Counted from the stretch's first letter, positions 1 to 10,720 are shown. The stretch is DNA of 64,000 nucleotides from Plantago major (GCA_026545765.1 CM048840.1:9797265-9861264); one strand, 5' to 3'. Numbers and translations: made by a program. The notes: generated by a model from the letters alone, not told the origin.

Positions 1-180
1 AGTATTACAGTTTTTGTTTTGTGGGATCTACAACAAACAAATCTCAGACAAAAATGAAAGATATTAATAGAGATCTCTTTCTAATTCCGTGCCATCATTG
101 TAGTAATTAAACTTAGTTAAAGCGGCTCTCTTCATAAACCACGTGTCCGGACACAAGTTTTTAAAAAAATTGAATAGTAT
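1..180. other. AT-rich intergenic DNA, nothing recognised
   Basis: No open frame, tRNA-like sequence or clear terminal repeat is visible here. It lies directly upstream of an LTR-end-like repeat. Confidence 0.5.
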
Positions 181-419
181 TAGTGATAAATGTATAATAG
201 TTTGTATATAGTTAGACTTGTAACTAGACAAATATTATCTATTCATAATACTCTTCTAAATTCTAGATAAGCTCTAGAAGCTTCTCATACTTGTATATAT
301 ACTACTATTAGTTGAATATATAAAATAAAACTATCGTTATTTCTCAACACGTTAGCAGCACGAGAAATAGGAATTAGGAGCACTTTTGTTATTTCTCAAC
401 AAATAGATAGTAATAAAGT
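181..419 (+). repeat. LTR 3'-end-like repeat with PBS-like motif, copy 1
   Basis: This stretch matches 42,085-42,310 and, from its middle, 10,923-11,040. The shared text includes ataagctct...aagcttctcatacttgtata and ttatttctcaaca followed by cgttagcagcacg (cgttatcagcacg in the other copies). A segment ending in CA followed by a fixed primer-like motif suggests the 3' end of a Ty1/copia LTR plus primer-binding region. No internal coding region follows: at 420 it is joined to an unrelated duplicated segment. Confidence 0.55.
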
Positions 420-669
420 AGAACATTTCCTGACCGTCATATAATCCATCTACCAAAGACCAAGTAATATTCTGTTATTCAAAGATGTCATGAATGGAGT
501 ATCCGAAGAAGATCGAGTTGCATATGAAATATTATTGAATAGCCATTTTATCTAAAAGCTAGTGCCAGAATTGCCATTGTTACCATAGTTACAACTATTT
601 TTTCAAAAAGATTAAAGAAAATCACTTATCAAGGGCACCTAGCTAACTGACAGTCATTTAAAAGAATTA
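420..669. repeat. Segmental duplicate of 32,429-32,648
   Basis: About 220 bases are near-identical to sequence just upstream of the SPX exons at 31.4-31.9 kb. This copy keeps about 30 bases (around 556-587) that the other copy lacks. It is probably a stray piece of SPX-locus non-coding DNA. The duplicate ends exactly where the LTR of the next element begins, so the copia element inserted into this copy. Confidence 0.8.
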
Positions 670-823
670 TGTAAAATAATGTTTGTGCTGCTGAATATGC
701 TTTTCTTTCATTCATCATCAATATGAATACTAGTACAGAGAGTTTCTTTCGTTAATGTTAAGATAAGTTACAGATTTGTTCTAATCTGCACTGGTGCTGA
801 TGAGATAAGTGAGAATCTCTTCA
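670..823 (-). repeat. 3' LTR of minus-strand Ty1/copia element
   Basis: Read on the minus strand it starts TGAAGAG directly after a polypurine tract (824-834) and ends ...TTTACA at 670, where homology to 32,429-32,648 stops. The TG...CA ends and both boundaries agree on a short LTR of about 154 bp. No matching 5' LTR is present. Confidence 0.7.
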
Positions 824-834
824 CTCCCCCTCAA
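824..834 (-). other. Polypurine tract of the copia element
   Basis: On the minus strand ttgagggggag lies immediately before the LTR start TGAAGAG. This is the expected plus-strand priming site of a copia element. Confidence 0.75.
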
Positions 835-1154
835 GTTGGCGCGTGGAGGTCACGAACGCCCAACTTGCACACAAGACAATGAAATTGATCAGCACCAAGT
901 GCTTTAGTGAACAAGTCAGCCACCTGATTTGATGTGGAAATGCGCCTAGGCTCGATGTCTTTTGCCTCAACACGCTCTCTGACGAAATAGCAGTCCATCT
1001 CTACGTGTTTGGTCCTCTCATGGAAAACTGGATTGTTAGCAATGTGACACGACGCTTGATTATCACAGTATAAAGGTGTCGCGCCATGTTGAGCACCTTC
1101 AAGATCTTTTAATAGCCATCTTAGCCACAAAACTTCGCTCACTGTTGCTGCCAT
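831..1154 (-). pseudogene. Ty1/copia RNase H domain, C-terminal part
   Basis: The translation holds LYCDNQASCHIANNPVFHER, then RTKHVEMDCYFVRE and NQVADLFTKAL. These are the signature blocks of the copia RNase H (Asp of the CDN motif, the H-RTKHVE block, the ADxFTK tail). The domain degrades the RNA strand of the RNA-DNA hybrid during reverse transcription. The upstream half, including the SAAEAEY-like region near 1155-1200, is frame-shifted. It is a non-functional remnant. Confidence 0.85.
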
Positions 1155-1860
1155 GGAACGATATTCTGCTTCAGCAGAAGACCTTGAAACAACTGATTGC
1201 TTTTAGTACGCCAAGATATTAGTGCACCTCCAAGAGAGATAAAAAAAAAACCGGTGCAAGAGCGTCATGTCATTGTACAGCCTCCCCAGTCAGCATCGCA
1301 AAAAGTAGTAATCTCAAAATCTGTATTTGCTGGTAGAAAGATACCTTGTCCCGGTATCATTTTCAAATAGCGTAATACTCAAGTTGCTGCATCCATGTGA
1401 CTTTGTCGCGGCTGCTGCACAAATTGGCTGAGCATATTGACAGCGAATGTAATATCTGGTCTCGTGACCGTCAAATAAAGTAACCTCCCAACAAGTCTTC
1501 GATATCAACATGCATCAACTGGAGGACTCTTTGTGGCAAAGTCCAAGCGAATATTTTGTTCCATTGGAAATGAGCTAGGACGCCCTCCTTGTAATCCACT
1601 CTCTTTCAAAATGTCCAGCGTATATTTGCGTTGGCATAAGACCATCCCTTTTGAAGATCTCGCAACTTCGATGCCCAAAAAATATTTTAGAGGGCCTAAA
1701 TCCTTGATGCTGAATTGACATGGAGATAACTCTTAACTTGTTCAATCCGTTCTTGAGAGTTGCCTGCCAAAATAACATTATCTACATAAATCAAGACCGC
1801 AACGTAGATCATACCTCATCTGTATATGAACATTGAGTGATCTGCCCGTGATTGACGAAA
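1155..1860 (-). pseudogene. Decayed copia RT/RNase H linker region
   Basis: Minus-strand fragments in several frames still recall the RT thumb to RNase H region: a DINVIL-like block near 1790, [16 protein letters not shown]-like text near 1440-1500 and SDADW-like text near 1290. Small indels and stops divide it. The catalytic YVDD-type block of the RT lies in this broken part, so the enzyme cannot be active. Confidence 0.6.
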
Positions 1861-2622
1861 TCATATGTCAAGAAGGGCCCTAGTAAATTTTTTATACCAA
1901 TTTCTTGATGTCTGACGGAGTCCGTATAATGATCTTTTAAGCTTGTAGACTCTATCATCTCCTGCCTTTGCAAAACCTTGCGGAATCTTCATGTATACTT
2001 CTTCTGCCAAGTCTCCGTGTAAAAATGCATTGTTTACATCAAGTTGGTGCACCACCCATTGTTTCTTAACAGCTACAGCAAGCATGCTGCGCACAGTCAC
2101 CAATTTTGCGACGGGAGCAAAGGTTTCGTGGAAGTCTATTCCTTCAACTTGTGTGAATCCCTTCACCACCAATCGAGCCTTAAATTGTTCAATGTCACCG
2201 TTAGGCTTATATTTGATTTTATACACCCATTTTGAATCCACAGCTTTCTTTCCGGAAGGTAGTTGCTCAAGTGTCCATGTCCCATTTGATTCAAGTGCAT
2301 CAATTTCTTTCTTCATTGCCTCGCGCCATCTAGCATCCTTTACGGACTGATAAAAGTACTTAGGCTCATCATGAGAAGTGATGGCTGCAAGGAAAGCCTT
2401 GTGAGAAGAAGAACATTTATTGTAAGAAATATAATTGGACAAAGAATGTACCGTCGAGGCCACTGAAGTAGGATCGGGTAGCGAATGCTCTATTGACTTG
2501 GGCAAATCCACTTCAAAACCTTCCAGGGCTTTTGGTAGTTGTTTATGGCGTGTGCTATGTCTTTGTGATCCATTATCCTTTCTCCCATTGATGTTGTTAC
2601 CATTTGTATGCTCAACATCCAT
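1861..2622 (-). pseudogene. Ty1/copia reverse transcriptase, N-terminal half
   Basis: About 250 codons are open. They include WREAMKKEIDALESNGTW, KWVYKIKYKPNGDIEQFKAR, GFTQVEGIDFHETFAPVAK and LDVNNAFLHGDLAEEVYM, ending at KLKRSLYGLRQ. These are the fingers and palm blocks of the copia RVT_2 family, and the first catalytic Asp lies in QLDVNNAFL. The frame ends before the YVDD block, probably by a frameshift near 1861. The N-terminal 70 residues are the low-complexity linker from integrase. Confidence 0.9.
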
Positions 2623-2733
2623 TGGAGTACTAGATGGTGTAGGTTGCGCAATGGGAATTGGCTCAAAACTTTCCCATTCATTATTTCTCCTTTCTATTAG
2701 CCCATCTACTCAGGAAATTTTTCTCAAAAAATA

Positions 2734-3419
2734 TCACATCCCTGGAGGTGAATATTCGCTTTCTTTCCAAGTCGTAAACACGATACCCCTTTGTGAATGG
2801 GGATACCCGACGAAAACACACCTTCTCCCCCTTTCGCCAAACTTATCCCCTCCTTTCCTATGAGCGTAAACTAGGCAACCAAACACCCTGAGATTATCAT
2901 AATTGGGGATTTTTCCAAAAAGAATTTCATATGGTGGAGATTTATTTCCAACTACTTTCGATGGCATCTTATTGATAACATAGGCAGCTGTTAAGATGTT
3001 AAGATGCATTCCCCCCAAAAACGAATAGGCAAACCTGCTTCAAAACGTAATGCTCTAGCCACTTCCAAAATATGTCTATGCTTTCTTTCTACAACTCCAT
3101 TTTGCCATGCAGTGTCAGTACATGAGGTTTCAAGAATGATTCCTATTTGAGCATAAAAATCTAGCATATGATTAGATTGAAATTCAACTCCGTTGTCCGC
3201 TCTAATTCTTTTAACTTTAGCACCGAATTGGGTCGATACCATATTGTGAAAAGTTATCAATAGATTTCCTACTTCTGACTTACTTTTCATCAAAAAAACC
3301 CAAACACCACGACAAAAATCATCAACAATAGTGAGAAAATAGCGTGCACCGGAATAAGACTCGACTTTGTTCAGGACCCGACGGGTTGATAACATATATT
3401 TTATACGGAGTCCTATCAT
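2734..3419 (-). pseudogene. Ty1/copia integrase core, frame-shifted
   Basis: Two overlapping minus-strand frames (3419-2991 and 3018-2734) carry the integrase core. One has YFLTIVDDFCRGVWVFLMKS, RIRADNGVEF and NGVVERKHRHILE, which is the D-D-E triad region. The other has AYVINKMPSKV, LRVFGCLVYAHR and RCVFVGYP, the post-core conserved blocks of copia integrases. A frameshift near 3000 separates them. The zinc-binding HHCC part and everything upstream are lost at the truncation point. Confidence 0.9.
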
Positions 3420-3764
3420 ATTTGACCTGTTAATTAATTAGTAACAGATACATGTTTTTTAAAAATTTGTATAACTCGAAACGAACCAAAATAAAATACA
3501 AAAGTATACAATACGGTCAATAGGTTTTTTCCCAACAACCCGTGGTGGTATATGGTCACCCCACCACACACACACGAAAATTATTATTGTACAAACATAA
3601 TTTTTACATGTTAGAGCTATGTTTTTAACCCCCCTCCCGGTTTCCAACAACCCCGCGGTCTTATGTGGTCACCCTACCAATGGCACAAAAGTTATTATTC
3701 AATAAACATATTTTCACATGTTATAATTGTTTCTCCACACCCCCGAGGCCCGTTATTGATGAAG

Positions 3765-3965
3765 AAAGTAGAGAGACGAAGATCGAAGAGAGTTCCCCGC
3801 GTAGAGAGTATATGCTCCCGACGCGTTATGGAGATCAAGAAAGTAGAGAGAAGATCGAAGAGAGTTTTCCACCTAGAGAGTATCAGATACCCCCTCCGGG
3901 GCCCGTTATGGATAAAAAAAAGTAGAGAGAAGATCGAAGAGAGTTTCCCCGCCTAGAGAGTATCT
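3765..3965 (+). repeat. Tandem repeat of about 70 bp, three units
   Basis: Three units contain gtagagagaagatcgaagag and end in a cctagagagtat motif. The same units occur inverted in copy B at about 9983-10,200 (tactctctaggcggggaaa...cttcgatcttctctc). Small open frames across this block follow from the periodicity. Confidence 0.85.
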
Positions 3966-3992
3966 GCCCACCCCACTCATGGGAAAAATGTA

Positions 3993-4233
3993 CTCCCTCC
4001 ATCCTTGAGAACTTCATACATTAGGGCTAGCGCGCAATTTTATGTGAAAAAGCTAAAGTATTTTTTTTTTTTTGGGATAATGTGTACTTTTAGTGACAGA
4101 GTGTGTAATTTGAGTGAAAAATTGAGATTGTTTATTATTTGTTGGGTGTGGGTAGCTTCCTTTTTTGCTAATGTATGAAGTTCTATAGACGGCTAAAAAT
4201 GACAAATGTATGAAGTTCTGCGGGACGGAGTGA
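3993..4233. mobile_element. Stowaway-like MITE nested in repeat copy A
   Basis: It begins ctccctccatccttgagaac with acttcatacatt following, and ends with the inverted aatgtatgaagttctgcggg acggagt. A TA precedes it and a degraded TA follows. Copies C and D run through the corresponding site (gggaaaaatgtac) without it, acting as empty sites. Confidence 0.75.
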
Positions 4234-4487
4234 ATAGTTTTTACTAAATTAATCATAAAATGTTGCGGTCAGGTCTTGTTACAAATATATGGAACGGGTT
4301 CGAGTATATGCCAGACTGGACCTAAACATCATTATTTCGAGCAGGGTAAATTCGGGTTAGATAGAACTCGATCCGTTTAAAAGTAAAATAACGAAATACC
4401 ATTGTAGTAAGATATAGGCCGAGATGAAAACATGCAAATCTTGTCAAGAGACCGTCTCTAGGCCTAACTCACCACTTTTGTTATATA

Positions 4488-5037
4488 CTCCCTCTGTGTT
4501 CTGAAACTCGGACCCGAACATTGACCCGGCCTACCTACTGTAGGAGGTTCAACCGGGTCAACTCGAGTCAACCTATAAAAAATATTTTTAAAAATAAAAC
4601 ATAATGTATGCCTTAAAAATTCAACATATACATTTTTTACCTAAAAAAAAGATAGAAAACATTGCATAAACGACATATGCCTCAATTTCAAACACAAAGT
4701 CACCATAACTCCATAACATTGAGTTCAAAATAACAAATAACATTAAAGCACGGGAGAAGAACGGGAGAAGAATGAGCCGCAAAAAGGAAAAGGAAGAAGA
4801 CTGAAAAGGAAAAGGAACTGAGCGATTAGGGCTTTTGTTGTGATTGGGGTTTTTTGATTTTTTTTCTTTTTTTTTTTTTTTAGAAACCCGGGTGGAACCG
4901 GTTTTTAACCGGGTTTTTGCCGGTTCCACCGGGTTTTTACCAAAACCCGATTTTTTCCGATTTTGGGGGGGTTTTCGGCCCGAACCCCATCCGAGTCACG
5001 GTTGAACCGGGTCGACCCGCCGGGTTTCATAACATAG
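4488..5037. mobile_element. Mariner-like non-autonomous TIR element
   Basis: It is flanked by TA (4486-4487 and 5038-5039). The left end gtgttctgaaactcggaccc and the right end gggtttcataaca are inverted relatives. The interior is repetitive, rich in accggg/cccggt text, with a T-tract near 4861-4880. No transposase is visible. It directly abuts the next MITE and shares its TA. Confidence 0.6.
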
Positions 5038-5039
5038 TA

Positions 5040-5305
5040 CTCCCTCCACCTAGAACTCAAAACTTTCCATTTTCCGTTTTGGTCCGTTCCAAACTAAACT
5101 TCTCCCTCTTTAAATAGAAAATCTATCTCCTACTTTATTGATATATCTCCTATTTTATTTACTATCTCTCATATTTTAATCACACTATTTGAGTACTTTA
5201 TTTACTCTTTTGCTACTTTATTCATTATCTCTCATACTTTATTCACTTTATCTTAAAATTTGTGCCCGGACCAACATGAAGTTGTGTTCGGGACGACAAA
5301 GGGAG
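5040..5305. mobile_element. Stowaway MITE
   Basis: It begins ctccctccacctagaactc and ends gttcgggacgacaaagggag, flanked by TA on both sides. The length of about 266 bp and the ctccctcc terminus fit the Stowaway (Tc1/mariner) group. The interior is made of tattttatt/atctctcat-type runs. Confidence 0.8.
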
Positions 5306-5489
5306 TATATGGGTTGGAGTAAGTCTTCTGAGAGACCATCTCTATATAAATTTTCAAAAGACTAACATATACTGTCAAGAAAATCATTGATATATTGCCC
5401 TCATGTCCTTCTTCATTCAATAATATATCACCGTGTCTTTTTTATGGTACGACTAATGATGACGGATATACTTTTCAAGGTTATGATCC

Positions 5490-5920
5490 AACCCGAACCC
5501 GTTCAGGACCTGACGGGTTGATAACATGTACTTTTATATCCGGTCATGTACCCGTACCAGACCTGTTAAGTAGTAACTGATACACGTTCTTAACAAACTG
5601 TACCCCTCAAACCCGAAAAAAAATAAATGTGTATATAACGCAATTTACAGGGTTGGCTCCCAACAACCCTCGGGTGGTATGTCGTCCTTCATCCCACACA
5701 AAAAAATATCATTTTACGAATATAATTTCACATATTATGGCAGTCTTTTGCACCCACCCACAATCCCCCGGAAAAATATACATTATATTAACTTAACCAT
5801 ACAATGTTGCGGTTTGAAACGGGTTCGGGTATATGCCCGACCCAGACCTAAAAAACACTATGATCCCACCCAACCCAAATCCATTAAGGACCCGACGACC
5901 GACGGAATGATAACATATAC
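5490..5920 (+). repeat. Unclassified dispersed repeat, copy C
   Basis: Contains ttcaggacctgacgggttga, the ccaacaacccncgggtggtatg block and the cgggttcgggtatatgcccg block of the family described at 3372-4440. The copy is compact and broken by the MITE end that follows. Confidence 0.6.
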
Positions 5921-5921
5921 T

Positions 5922-6000
5922 TCCTCCGTCCCGAACTCAACTTCCCACTTTGCATTTTAGTCCGTTCCAAACTCAACTTTCCCTTCCTAATTTGGAAATT
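5922..6000. mobile_element. Stowaway MITE end, incomplete
   Basis: A single terminus (ttcctccgtcccgaactcaa) with the typical ttagtccgttccaaactcaa interior. No matching inverted end is found before the next repeat, so it is a truncated copy. Confidence 0.55.
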
Positions 6001-6029
6001 TAAATACCCACTATCATTATGATAATACT

Positions 6030-6365
6030 ATCAATGCTCCTGGTGGTATGTAGTTCTCCACCCCATACACAAATAATATTATATTACAAATATAATTCCA
6101 AATGTTACGGTGGTTTTTTTTTTGCACGCACCCTCAGCATACCTCCTCCCCTACCCCGGGAAAAATGTACATTTTACTAATTTAACCATAAAATGTTGTA
6201 GTCTGGGTTGTCACAGAGGTGTGGAGAGGGTTTGAGTATATGACCGGCCTGCACCTAAACATCATTATTGTGAACGGGTTTGAATTCGAGTTGGATGGAA
6301 CACGACCCATTTAAATGTAAAATGACGTAATTCCAATGCAGTAAGATATAGTCCGACATGTGCTC
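6030..6365 (+). repeat. Unclassified dispersed repeat, copy D
   Basis: Carries tggtggtatgtagttctcca, cccgggaaaaatgtacattt, a gtttgagtatatgaccgg block and the tail aacatcattattgtgaacgg. It is uninterrupted at the site where copy A holds a MITE. Confidence 0.6.
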
Positions 6366-6525
6366 AATAGTGTCCCTGACTCTTGTAAGATTCATATCTC
6401 ATATGCTCTTTTTATTTTTTTGAGTAGTTATTGATTAAAAAAAAATTGATGTATCAAACAAAACAATTTTGTTTTGTGATATCTTATTATACTTTTTGTA
6501 TGCAGTTAACAAAAACTGTTGAGAC

Positions 6526-6690
6526 CAACAGCTGTTGGCTTAAGTGGTAAGGGACTTGGGTTCACTTAAGCAAGGTTGGGGTTCGAGCCTTGTGGATGTA
6601 AAAAACACTACCGAAGCCCTAAAAAGGATCCGATGTTTCATTTGGATTAGTCGCATGTAGCGGATACCAGTGAGAAAGTCAAATCTAAAA
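6526..6690 (+). mobile_element. tRNA-derived SINE
   Basis: An A-box-like ggcttaagtggtaaggg is followed about 35 bases on by a B box ggttcgagcc. A non-tRNA body then runs to a gtagcggataccagtgag end. This is the RNA polymerase III promoter layout of a plant SINE head plus body. No long poly(A) tail is visible. Confidence 0.7.
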
Positions 6691-6997
6691 TTTGAAGATT
6701 TAAGAAATTTAATTACGAAAGAACAATCAATTTCAATTATACAACATGTTGGGATTCAAAACCTTGAACAAATTCAAATGTTAATTTTGCTGTCAAGCCT
6801 TCCGCAGTTTCAACAACCATAAAACATAAAATTTTGACGCTAAACAATAACATTACCCTCATGATCCCTAAAAACAACACTAATAACGCCCAGATTCGGT
6901 CTCTGCTCAACCGTAAAGTCAAAATTATAATTTGACATCTCAATAACTATTAATTTCATTTTAAATGAATGGAGAAGTATTAAATATTTATTATATA

Positions 6998-7180
6998 TTT
7001 TTTTTAGATACAATATTACTATTACAATATTTAGTGTTGGACAACTTTACCATCAATAAATTCTCTAATAACATTTCAATCATTCTCTATATGGAGAAAA
7101 TAATCACGAATTTCGGGGATCGAACCCGTGACCTCTTGGGTACGGGGTGTCTCAGATTGCCACTCGGCTACAAACGCTTT
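6998..7180 (-). mobile_element. tRNA-derived SINE, minus strand
   Basis: On the minus strand gtagccgagtggca (A box, as in tRNA-Leu/Ser-type heads) is followed by aagaggtcacgggttcgatc (B box). The body ends in attgtatctaaaaaaaa near 6998. The acceptor stem does not close as in a real tRNA, so I call a SINE with a short A tail rather than a tRNA gene. Confidence 0.65.
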
Positions 7181-8159
7181 GACAATATTAAATATTTAAT
7201 AAATACTCTATTTTTAAAACTCCAATATTTTATTTTATATTATTTAATAATTTATCTAATTAATAAGAATATTCAAATTGTTGTCTATGGATTCGTCTTG
7301 TCACGGTGAATCTAATATATGCTTAAATATATTTAAGAGTTTTGTAGATAAGTTCATATAAATTTCTACAACTATAAATTCATTAATAAATTTATATTTA
7401 TTTTAATAAATAAATAATTTATTTAATTAATTAAAATATTTTTCGGAGTTTTGTAGATAAATTCATATGGGAATTAATAAAAACTATATACTGTGCGGTC
7501 AAAATACTAAAAATAAACAGTGAAAGTTATAAGGTGCATTGCATTTTGAATATTAAAATGTTCCATAGTTTATTTTCAAATTTTAAATTTATACAACTGA
7601 TATATATCATTTAATAAATTTATATCTTATTTTAATAAATAAAATATTTATTAATAGTTATATTTATAATTGGTGTCTATGGATTCGTTTCGTCGTGATG
7701 AATCCAAATATTTATTCAAAATATTTTTCAAAGTTTTGCAGATAAAGTTATATGAGATTTAATAAAAACTATATATGTAGTAAACATACTAAAAATATAA
7801 ATAGTGGAAGTTATAAGGTGCATTGCATTGTCAAGAATAAAATGTACAAGACTTATTTTCCAAATTTAGAATTTACACAACCAATAGTTATCATTTAACA
7901 AATTGATTTTTTATTTTAATATATAGTAATTTATTTATATAATAATAATATATAAGATTGGTGTCTATGGATTCGTCTTGTCGCGATGAATCCAAATATA
8001 TGTTCAAAATATTTTTCGGAGTTTTGCAGATAAAGTTATATGTGATTTAATAAAAACTATGTATACAGTATACAGTTAACATACTAAAAATAAATTGTAT
8101 ACTTATAATTATTATTTTCTTTTTTGCTTTATTTTTGTGAATGAAACTCCATGAAATTT

Positions 8160-8205
8160 AAAGAGACATGCCACGTCATATTTTATCTATGTGGCATGTC
8201 TCTTT
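8160..8205. repeat. Perfect 15-bp hairpin at the fold-back centre
   Basis: aaagagacatgccac and gtggcatgtctcttt are exact reverse complements separated by 16 bases. The hairpin sits at the midpoint between the two arms. Confidence 0.9.
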
Positions 8206-8799
8206 GCTCACATAGTTCACCAATTTTATTATATTTAGATGTACTATCAATTGAATCCATACATCTATCCATATATTATGTAAACCACAAGGGGCTAAAC
8301 CTCACCAAATTCATTCAGTCCTAAGTGGAATTTTGTGAAATTAGTTGTATTTTAGCCAGTATATATTTCAACGTTATTTTTGGTATGTTGACTGTATATA
8401 TTTTATTAAATTTCATATAACTTTATCTGCAAAAATCCGAAAATATTTTGAACATATATTTGAATTCTCCATGACAAGACGAATCCATAGATACCAATCT
8501 TGAATATGATTATTAATTAAATAAATTATTTTATTCATTAAAAATAAATATAAATTTAAATAATTGAATTTTAATTTTAAAAATTGAGTATTTATTAAAT
8601 TATTTCAATCCTACATGCAATTTTGTGGAATTAGTTGCATTTTCAACGAGTATATTTTTCATTATTTATTTTTGGTACGTTGGCTCTATATATAATTTTT
8701 ATTAAATCTCATATAAATTTATCTACAAAACTCCGAAAAATATTTTGAACATATATTGAAATTCACCATGACAAGATGAATCTATAGATACCAATCTAA

Positions 8800-8802
<3 letters not shown>

Positions 8803-8862
<60 letters not shown>
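8803..8862 (+). repeat. (ATT)n microsatellite
   Basis: About twenty uninterrupted att units inside the right arm of the fold-back element. The site is likely to be length-variable. Confidence 0.95.
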
Positions 8863-9060
8863 TAAATAAATTATTTCATTCACTAAAATAAAATATTAAT
8901 CTCATATAATTACTTTATCTAAAAAAAATCGAAAAATATTTTGAACATATATTTGAATTCGTCGTTACAAGACGAATCTATAGACACCAACCTTGAATAC
9001 TATTATTAATTAAATAAATTATTTTATTCATTAAAATCAAATATAAATGTATTAAATAAG

Positions 9061-9800
9061 ATAAAATGAAATAATGGAATTTTAAAAATTAAAAGCGACT
9101 CATTAAAACACATTATAAATAATTAAAATAGCACCAAGAGTTCAAAAAGAGTCTCATTTTAAATAGTTTAGCATCAAACATTCTGGACAAATTAAAATAT
9201 ACGATTATTTTGATTTGCCACATATATATCCATACGGCCATACCATTTGTGCACTTTCGGTTATTCTGGGCACTTTCGTATATTTTTCTACTATATTCTA
9301 AAGTTGATGGTTTACTTTGAATCACACACGATCCGCATTTGCATAAATGATACTTTGAGCTCTGTCTAATTACTTGGACATCTTTTAATACAAAATTAAT
9401 GTAAACGAAAATTCATTCTAAATGGTAATGTAGAATTTAAAGTTTTATTAACTCTCTGAGTTTCTTTTTATTTTTGAATTTAGGTTTCGACTTATCTCTA
9501 AATATTTATGTATGAGAGATAATGAATAATTGTAGGAGATAGTGAATAAAATATAAGATGTGAGATAGTGAATATCTATGCTTAACATAGTCCCTTTAAC
9601 TCTTCTCATAATGCTTTATGAACCGTGTAATAGATGTGCTCTTTTTGCTTCCAGAAGATAGAAGAGATACACGTGAACTAATTGATGGTGTGTTGATCTT
9701 TACATGTCTATCAACATCATTCTACATGTGAAAACTTTCAATTTTCTTTTCTTTATGTATATATATGATTCGATCGGTAGGATGAGGTATACGGTTCTCT
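9061..9800. other. AT-rich DNA with a MITE-like remnant
   Basis: No gene is supported. At about 9470-9570 there is text such as gagatagtgaataaaatata that recurs in Stowaway interiors elsewhere in the window (28,720-28,850). The remainder shows nothing recognisable. Confidence 0.5.
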
Positions 9801-9804
9801 TCTC

Positions 9805-10720
9805 TAAGGTCTTTGGCCGGAAGGACTGGTTCTATCCAACCCGAATTCAACCTCGTTCAAAATAATGATGTTCAGGTCCGGTCTGGCATATACTCAGACT
9901 CCATACCTTTGTTACAAGACCCGACCACAACACATTTTATGATTAAGTTAGTAAATCGGGGGTTACGCATATACTCTCTAGGCGGGGAAACTCTCTTCGA
10001 TCTTCTCTCTATTCTTGATCCATAACAGGCCTGGGGATCTGATACTCTCTAGGTGGGGAAACTCTCTTTGATCTTCTCTCTACTTTCTTGATCTCCATAA
10101 CAAGCCGGGGGGATCAGCTGATACTCTCCAGGCGGGAAAATGTCTTTGATCTTTTCTGTACTTTCTTGATCTCGGGGAAACTCTCTTCTATCATCATCTC
10201 TCTACTTTCTTCATCCATAAACTGGGGGGGGGGGGGGGGGTGGTTGTTGGGAACTGGTGGGTTGGGAAAAAAAACAATTGTAATATGTGAAATTATGTTT
10301 GTATAATACTCCCTCCATTAATTTCAGAAAAAGTGTTACATTTTACTATTATGCGGTCAACTGTCTCCGCGTTTGACTACAATTTACTCTTAAACGATAT
10401 TAATAAATAAATTATTAAAATTATATAATAAAAAATTAGTAATTAAATTATTTACTATTATCGTTTATGAGTAATTTGTAGTCAAACTCGAAGACAGTTG
10501 ACCGGTCAAAGTCAAAATGTAACACTTTCTCTGAAATGGAGGGAGTATTTGTTTCTTGTGTGTGTGGTGGAGTGACCACATACCACCGCGGGGATTGTTG
10601 GGAACAACACTATTAATTGTTTTGTATACTTTTGTATTTTATTTTGGTTCCGTTTGTGGGATAGAACTTAAAAAAAAAAGTACCTGTTACTAATTAACAG
10701 GTCGGATACGGTAGGATCCT
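9805..10720 (-). repeat. Unclassified dispersed repeat, copy B, inverted
   Basis: The reverse complement matches copy A from its tail (aacatcattatttcgag) through the tandem units to the tggtggtatatggtcacccc block and the taattaacaggtc end. It contains four tandem units (about 9983-10,200), a run of 17 G (10,224-10,240) and a nested MITE. Open frames at 9813-10,306 are products of the repeat. Confidence 0.7.
10309..10545. mobile_element. Stowaway MITE with TIRs of about 90 bp
   Basis: It runs from ctccctccattaatttcag to ctgaaatggagggag, with TA at 10,307-10,308 and 10,546-10,547. The two ends stay complementary for about 90 bases (aaagtgttacatttt, ggtcaactgtct, gtttgactacaa), so most of the element folds on itself. 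Copy A of the host repeat lacks it. Confidence 0.92.

Larger units (their letters stand above)
670..3372 (-). mobile_element. 5'-truncated Ty1/copia retrotransposon
   Basis: On the minus strand the order is integrase (3419-2734), reverse transcriptase (2622-1861), a decayed RT/RNase H stretch, RNase H (1154-831), polypurine tract and LTR. Integrase before RT is the Ty1/copia order. Gag, protease and the 5' LTR are missing: near 3372 the element is joined to another repeat carrying gacccgacgggttgataaca. The frames are broken by stops and shifts, so it is a dead copy. Confidence 0.88.
3372..4440 (+). repeat. Unclassified dispersed repeat, copy A
   Basis: This is copy A of a family also found at about 5490-5920 (C), 6030-6365 (D) and, inverted, 9810-10,720 (B). 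Shared landmarks are gacccgacgggttgataaca, a ccaacaaccc...tggtggtat...caccc block, a gggaaaaatgtac block, and a tail with gggttcgagtatatgcc and aacatcattatt. No coding capacity is recognised. It could be a solo LTR family or a non-autonomous element. A Stowaway MITE sits inside it. Confidence 0.65.
7190..9060. mobile_element. Fold-back element with three units per arm
   Basis: Three direct units carrying gtctatggattcgtcttgtc lie at about 7282, 7674 and 7962. Three inverted units (gacaagacgaatccatagat) lie at about 8479, 8776 and 8971. Each unit also carries a ttttgcagataaagttatat block and a tataaaatattttg-like block. The arms flank a centre holding a perfect 15-bp hairpin. No coding frame is seen. 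A transcript across it would fold into an imperfect hairpin of roughly 0.8-0.9 kb. Confidence 0.75.

Noticed and set aside
2435-2863. 142-codon plus-strand frame over the minus-strand copia element
   Set aside because: It is antisense to recognisable integrase/RT coding sequence.
8803-8862. Regular short-repeat array that might suggest CRISPR
   Set aside because: It is a plain ATT microsatellite without spacers, in eukaryotic DNA.
9813-10306. Two frames of about 70 codons
   Set aside because: Located in repeat copy B, mirrored by non-coding text in copies A, C and D.
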